Shown: one piece after another, positions 3,672-5,931 of the stretch
Layout: each line of letters starts with the position of its first letter
Position numbering within the stretch: the first letter of the stretch is position 1
Source of the DNA: Halovenus sp.
GTDB taxonomy: Archaea > Halobacteriota > Halobacteria > Halobacteriales > Haloarculaceae
Direction: 5' to 3'
Assembly: GCA_003551945.1 (NCBI GenBank)
Contig: PUNZ01000058.1
Location: 1-5,931 of the forward strand
DNA length: 5,931 bases
The notes under the pieces: generated by a model
Database searches by the model: none
The model's input: the letters and a program-made list of their open reading frames with translations, nothing else
What the model was told of the DNA's origin: nothing
Program-made: the position numbers and the translations under genes

Positions 3672-5931
3672 ATGAATTATCAAGCGGGCCAGCCTCGCAA
3701 TAACGATGCGTTGCTGGGTCACCACGCACGCCAGCTGTTCTCGCTTGGGAGTTGGGAATACGACCCCGAGAGCCGGTTGGTTCACCTTGATGAGGAAAGC
3801 CAAGCAATCCTCCGCGTCGATACCCAGTCGCTCTCACTCGATACCCTGTCCGAACGCATGAGTCCCGAGGACTACACCGACCTCGCGTCGGCGCTTCAGA
3901 CTCCTCGCGCTTTCGACTGCCGTCTCACCATCGACCAATCTGAGGGACACCAGCAACCGCTCCGTATTCGCGGTGAACCCAAGAGTGGTCTGGACTCCGC
4001 TCCGGCCAGCGACGGGTCACAACCCACAGTCAGTGATGGCACAGACCAGGATAATGAAGATTGCAACAGGTATCCCTTTCATGGTGTGATACAAGCCACA
4101 GCGGCTGCGAACAGCTCTGATGCCGACCCTGAACCAGTTACCACAAATCAGGAAGAGCACTCGGAGGACCTCCCCATCGACATGACCCCAAAACAGCTCC
4201 AGCGTATCCTCCAGCGGGCCGAACTCGCATGCTGGGAATGGGATATCAAAGCCAACCGGCTCTGGGGAAACGACTACTGGATTGCAACAGTCGATGTCGA
4301 GCACACGGACGGAATCGTCAACCCCGAGGACTGGTTAACCTCGGTCCATCCGGATGATTTGTCTACTGTCGAATCAATTATCGAAAGCCGGTTCAAACCC
4401 GACGGTCAGGATACCTGGCGTGCGGAGTACCGAGTGTCAACACGCGACGCCGAATGGGTGTGGCAAGAGGATACTGGCGAGGTAATCGAACGCGACAGCA
4501 AGGGACGAGCAATACGCGCTGCAGGTATCACCAGACAAGTCAACGACCGCAAAGCCGCTGAGCAACTCCTCCGAGAGGAGCGAGATATGTTCGCCGACGG
4601 GCCAGCCGTTGTCTTTCGCTGGCGTAACGAACCCGGGTGGCCAGTTGAGTACGTCTCCTCGAACGTCGTGAAGTTGCTGGGATACACACCCAATGAACTC
4701 CAGACAGACACGATTGAGTATAATGACCTCATTCATCCTGCGGACCGAGAGCGAGTGGGCAAAGAAGTCGCACAGGCGAGCGACTCCGAAACAACACGGT
4801 TCAAGCATGAACCCTATCGGCTCCTCACCAGCGACGGGAGGGTCCGCTGGGTCCTTGATTACACCACGCTTGTCCGTGATGAGGGGGAAATTACGCACTA
4901 TATCGGCTACCTCGTGGATATCACCGACCAGAAGCAGCGAGAGCAAAAGCGAGAGCAACTCAATGAAGCCGCACAGGAACTCCTCACTACCCAATCGAAA
5001 GCGCAGATATATGAAACGGTTCGGACATCCGCGCGTGACCTCTTCGAAACTGACTGGGCGCTGACCTACCGCTACGACAGCGACCAAGAGGCGCTCGTTC
5101 CCTCACCGACCTCTGAAGATGGTCACACAATCGGCCCGGGCGAACATCCGCTATGGGACGTTTTTGTCGCGAGCGAGCGGACGACTGTCGACGCCAGCAG
5201 CCTCCCAACACCGTGTCCGGAAGCCGAGTCACCATCTGAAACCGTCGCTGCGTTTCCACTCGGCGGGCACGGGCTCTGTCTCTGCCGTGAGACGACAACA
5301 GATGTGCAGACAACTGAGTTCGGTGACCTGCTTTCGGCAATGGCAGGCGTCACCCTGGACCGGGTCGAAGAGATGGCGCAACGAACCCATCAAAGTGAGC
5401 GCCTGCAACACCGTGCTGAACGACTCGAACGACTCACAGAGCTACATGGGACGATCTGCTCACTGTTTTCGGCGATTACCGAAACGAACTCCCGCGAGGA
5501 GACGTACCGAACCATCTGTGAGACGCTCGTCACCATCGACGGATTTGCTGGTGCGTGGGTCGGAAAACCCGACGGTACCGAACTCGCGCCCATCGCACAG
5601 GCGGGTCTCTCCGTCGAGTTTCTCGAAGAACACCCACGAGACCTAGATGCACCGACTCCCAGCGCGCGTTGCATGCGAGACAAAAAAGTGGTTTCTGTCC
5701 CCAGCATTCCTGACCGGCTTCAACACGAATCATGGCGCGCCGGTGCACTAGCGCATAACCTACGTTCCGCGCTTTCCATTCCGCTGGAGGACGGAGATAT
5801 CTTCCATGGGGCGCTCACGGTCTATGCAACAGAGACCGACGAGTTCGACGAGGAAATCGCTGCGCTCCTTATGGACCTCGCGACAGTGACAAGCTATCTG
5901 TTTAACCTCCGAGAACGCTATGAAACCATCC
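3672..5931 (+). CDS. Multi-domain PAS-PAS-PAS-GAF-GAF sensor/regulator, output domain beyond window
   Basis: The frame is open from ATG 3672 to the edge (753 codons). No membrane segment is seen, so it should be a cytoplasmic sensor. Residues 19-144 are a divergent PAS domain (SWEYDP near 27-32, RIRGEP at 98-103, YPFHGVIQ at 134-141) split by an acidic 30-residue insert. After an acidic linker (145-170) comes PAS 2 at about 176-292 (ACWEWD, then WVWQEDTGEVIERD, ending ITRQVNDRKAAE). PAS 3 follows at about 307-419 (VEYVSSNVVKLLGYTPNEL, ending YLVDITDQ). A charged QKQREQKREQ helix leads into GAF 1 (about 430-565), a coiled-coil-like stretch (about 565-590) and GAF 2 (about 590-745; ESWRAGAL around W688, ALTVYA and FDEE). 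GAF domains of this type precede either a bacterio-opsin-activator HTH_10 domain or a histidine kinase in haloarchaeal proteins, and the missing C-terminus decides which. No ligand is evident. The gene is divergent from the TraB operon and probably separate from it. Confidence 0.92.
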   Translation, partial: MNYQAGQPRNNDALLGHHARQLFSLGSWEYDPESRLVHLDEESQAILRVDTQSLSLDTLSERMSPEDYTDLASALQTPRAFDCRLTIDQSEGHQQPLRIRGEPKSGLDSAPASDGSQPTVSDGTDQDNEDCNRYPFHGVIQATAAANSSDADPEPVTTNQEEHSEDLPIDMTPKQLQRILQRAELACWEWDIKANRLWGNDYWIATVDVEHTDGIVNPEDWLTSVHPDDLSTVESIIESRFKPDGQDTWRAEYRVSTRDAEWVWQEDTGEVIERDSKGRAIRAAGITRQVNDRKAAEQLLREERDMFADGPAVVFRWRNEPGWPVEYVSSNVVKLLGYTPNELQTDTIEYNDLIHPADRERVGKEVAQASDSETTRFKHEPYRLLTSDGRVRWVLDYTTLVRDEGEITHYIGYLVDITDQKQREQKREQLNEAAQELLTTQSKAQIYETVRTSARDLFETDWALTYRYDSDQEALVPSPTSEDGHTIGPGEHPLWDVFVASERTTVDASSLPTPCPEAESPSETVAAFPLGGHGLCLCRETTTDVQTTEFGDLLSAMAGVTLDRVEEMAQRTHQSERLQHRAERLERLTELHGTICSLFSAITETNSREETYRTICETLVTIDGFAGAWVGKPDGTELAPIAQAGLSVEFLEEHPRDLDAPTPSARCMRDKKVVSVPSIPDRLQHESWRAGALAHNLRSALSIPLEDGDIFHGALTVYATETDEFDEEIAALLMDLATVTSYLFNLRERYETI

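Noticed and set aside
4437..5087. 216-codon minus-strand frame opposite the sensor
   Set aside because: It lies antisense to clear PAS domains. The Cys-rich composition and lack of motifs fit a shadow frame.

Overview
The window most likely comes from a haloarchaeon (class Halobacteria). The evidence is acidic, Asp/Glu-rich soluble segments, moderately GC-rich coding DNA, archaeal TATA elements placed so that transcripts would start at or next to the start codon (leaderless mRNAs), and a long soluble PAS/GAF sensor of the kind haloarchaea carry in large numbers. The genus cannot be read from the sequence.

Layout: the left part, 1-3266, is a run of three minus-strand genes. Read in the direction of transcription they are a TraB/Tiki-superfamily membrane protein (3266-1617), a compact M50 (site-2-protease-type) membrane metallopeptidase (1620-985) that overlaps it by ATGA, and purM, the AIR synthase of purine biosynthesis (932-1), which leaves the window at its 3' end. 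A 405-base gap (3267-3671) follows. It holds the outward-facing promoters of the two flanking genes, an unassigned TATA-like element, an A6 tract and several short inverted repeats, but no convincing protein gene. The right part, 3672-5931, is one long plus-strand gene for a sensor with the order PAS-PAS-PAS-GAF-GAF. It leaves the window before its output domain.

How the genes may work together: the TraB and M50 genes are almost certainly co-transcribed and translationally coupled, with a Shine-Dalgarno-like GAGGG ahead of the second start. This suggests that two putative membrane proteases act together at the cytoplasmic membrane. purM is a housekeeping gene that may be read through from this operon or started from its own weak promoter in the 52-base gap. 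The sensor is divergently transcribed and probably independent.

Most of the window is ordinary. The points worth a second look are the membrane insertion inside the TraB catalytic fold, the coupling of TraB to M50, the split first PAS domain of the sensor, and the inverted-repeat-rich gap at 3383-3600, which could encode a small RNA. I found no defence system, mobile element, CRISPR array, tRNA or rRNA.
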